Assembly (NCBI GenBank): GCA_003448685.1
Contig: DLXW01000340.1
Location: forward strand, 1 to 16,491
Direction: 5' to 3'
DNA length: 16,491 nt
Origin: Cyanothece sp. UBA12306
GTDB taxonomy: Bacteria > Cyanobacteriota > Cyanobacteriia > Cyanobacteriales > Microcystaceae
The translations under genes were made by a program, and so were the position numbers. A model generated the notes under the pieces. The model was given only the letters and a program-made list of their open reading frames with translations, was not told where the DNA came from and ran no database searches. This document shows positions 15,743 to 16,491 of the stretch, piece by piece. The stretch's first letter is position 1. Every line of letters starts with the position of its first letter.

Positions 15743-15973
15743 ATGTTACCCACCTCCCAAGACCCTAATCAACAAAGTGGATTAGAGCAAATAAACGAAG
15801 CACAATCTATTAATAAAATTCAGGAAAAATTCCTCAACCTAATTGATCTGTATGATCCAATAAAAGACAATACAAATAGGTTTAGGAAACAACTTTATAG
15901 ACTAAATCACCCCCATCATAAACAGGTTGGTAACGAACTCCCCCATACTGATAATAAGTTGTTCCTCTCATAA
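15743..15973 (+). CDS. Doubtful small ORF, 3' end antisense to the DUF6515-like gene
   Basis: 76 aa, not recognised. The first 47 residues (MLPTSQDPNQQSGLEQINEA and a helical, acidic stretch to about 45) are plausible protein. The remaining 30 (NHPHHKQVGNELPHT region) are antisense to the last codons of the minus-strand DUF6515-like gene and look like shadow translation. A candidate promoter precedes it. It may be a short real gene, a 5' remnant of a gene lost downstream, or chance. Confidence 0.3.
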   Translation: MLPTSQDPNQQSGLEQINEAQSINKIQEKFLNLIDLYDPIKDNTNRFRKQLYRLNHPHHKQVGNELPHTDNKLFLS

Positions 15974-16491
15974 CCGTTTTTTCGTATCCGTCGGGAATAA
16001 ATGGCACTACAGCACCCACAGGAGCTTGAACAACAATATAACCGCCAGAAGATGTTTGATAAAATGCTCCACCGTAATAGTAATAGTTGGAATTGTTGAC
16101 TGAAACAGGAATATAACCGTCAGGAAGGGTAGATATCACCACACCAACAGGGGCCGAAACCACTACATAAGAATTGCCTTGAGGCTGCATATAAACCCCC
16201 TCGTTATAATAATAGTCTTGGTTAGCAGCAGAAACAGCGATCGCAGTAGCAGGAATCGCTAGCAAGGATACTCCAACACCAACCCAGTACCTAGTATTTG
16301 CCCAATCATTCCAATCATTCCAATAATCCCAACGTTGATCGCGCCAATCACTAACATTATCCCAGCGATCGTTTCTAAAATCTTGACGATTATTGATGTT
16401 TTCTTGACGGTTTTCTTGACGATTATCAATATTACCTTGACGGTTTTCCTGACGATTATCAATGTTACCTTGACGATTATCCTGACGAGAT
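15882..16491 (-). CDS. DUF6515-like repeat protein, 5' end cut by the window edge
   Basis: The TTG at 16265 is not a start. The same frame runs on without a stop to the window edge, giving at least 203 aa with the N-terminus missing. In order: an RQ/N-rich tract of 11-residue units of the type NRQENRQGNID (about three units, 16396-16490); a Trp/Asp-rich stretch (WRDQRWDYWNDWNDWANTRYW); one hydrophobic segment (VGVGVSLLAIPATAIAVSA), probably a membrane helix; then three repeats of a YYY-G-Y...GY-VV-APVG-VV...PDGY motif, the pattern of DUF6515 proteins, the last one degenerate. The C-terminal repeats probably face the periplasm or surface. Function unknown. A reading frame at 16259-16462 is only the out-of-frame shadow of the repeat tract. 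Confidence 0.8.
   Translation of the reverse strand, partial: SRQDNRQGNIDNRQENRQGNIDNRQENRQENINNRQDFRNDRWDNVSDWRDQRWDYWNDWNDWANTRYWVGVGVSLLAIPATAIAVSAANQDYYYNEGVYMQPQGNSYVVVSAPVGVVISTLPDGYIPVSVNNSNYYYYGGAFYQTSSGGYIVVQAPVGAVVPFIPDGYEKTVMRGTTYYQYGGVRYQPVYDGGDLVYKVVS
16396..16490 (-). repeat. 33-bp tandem coding repeats (RQ/N-rich)
   Basis: On the minus strand, three consecutive units of about 33 bases encode SRQDNRQGNID, NRQENRQGNID and NRQENRQENIN, followed by a decayed unit NRQDFRND. Each unit repeats AATCGTCAAGA-like blocks, and on the plus strand the block TTGACGATTAT recurs. The array continues past the window edge, so the copy number is unknown. Confidence 0.75.

Noticed and set aside
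16259..16462. 67-codon minus-strand ORF rich in Ile, Val and Lys
   Set aside because: Frame-shifted reading of the RQ/N repeat tract; the repeats make several frames open. The in-frame reading continues into the DUF6515-like domain.

Overview
The window looks like chromosomal DNA from a unicellular, AT-rich cyanobacterium of the Crocosphaera/Cyanothece/Gloeothece kind. Evidence: five perfect HIP1 octamers (GCGATCGC at 7660-7667, 7905-7912, 12816-12823, 15584-15591 and 16237-16244, none before 7660), a close match to the cyanobacterial glucolipid synthase MgdA, a cyanobacterial hydroxylase/SDR fusion, a lumen-type pentapeptide protein and a vMAP-type AAA-like ATPase. The genus is a guess. I see no tRNA, rRNA, CRISPR array, insertion sequence or prophage gene.

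Layout. 98-1186 (-): CobW/COG0523 GTPase with a large His-rich metal-binding loop. 1550-2896 (-): AAA-like (STAND-related) ATPase. 3086-4860 (+): PAS-GGDEF-EAL cyclic-di-GMP protein split by a -1 frame change at about 3340-3380, next to a T TTT TTA heptamer and a hairpin. 4857-5075 (-): small orphan protein whose stop overlaps the stop of that gene. 5076-5576: non-coding, with two C/G-run (telomere-like, G-quadruplex-capable) blocks. 5577-7004 (-): MgdA; divergent from it, 7333-8559 (+): membrane di-iron hydroxylase fused to a short-chain dehydrogenase. 8618-10213 (-): secreted S8 protease with Glu where Asp is expected. 10304-10528 (-): small Cys-containing orphan.

10931-14208 (+) is a co-directional cluster: lumen-type pentapeptide protein, purK (6 bases after it), an RsuA/RluB-type pseudouridine synthase, and a RodZ-like HTH membrane protein. 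14237-15646 (-) is an amidase-signature enzyme. 15743-15973 (+) is a doubtful small ORF. 15882 to the window end (-) is a DUF6515-like protein cut by the window edge; its N-terminal part is an RQ/N-rich repeat tract read in the same frame upstream of an apparent internal start.

How the genes relate: mostly ordinary housekeeping and membrane genes. mgdA makes the precursor of the thylakoid galactolipids, and the divergent hydroxylase/dehydrogenase may also act on a lipid or isoprenoid (inference). The best candidate for unusual biology is the split cyclic-di-GMP gene, which is either a recoded gene or a fresh one-base deletion. No complete new system is evident.
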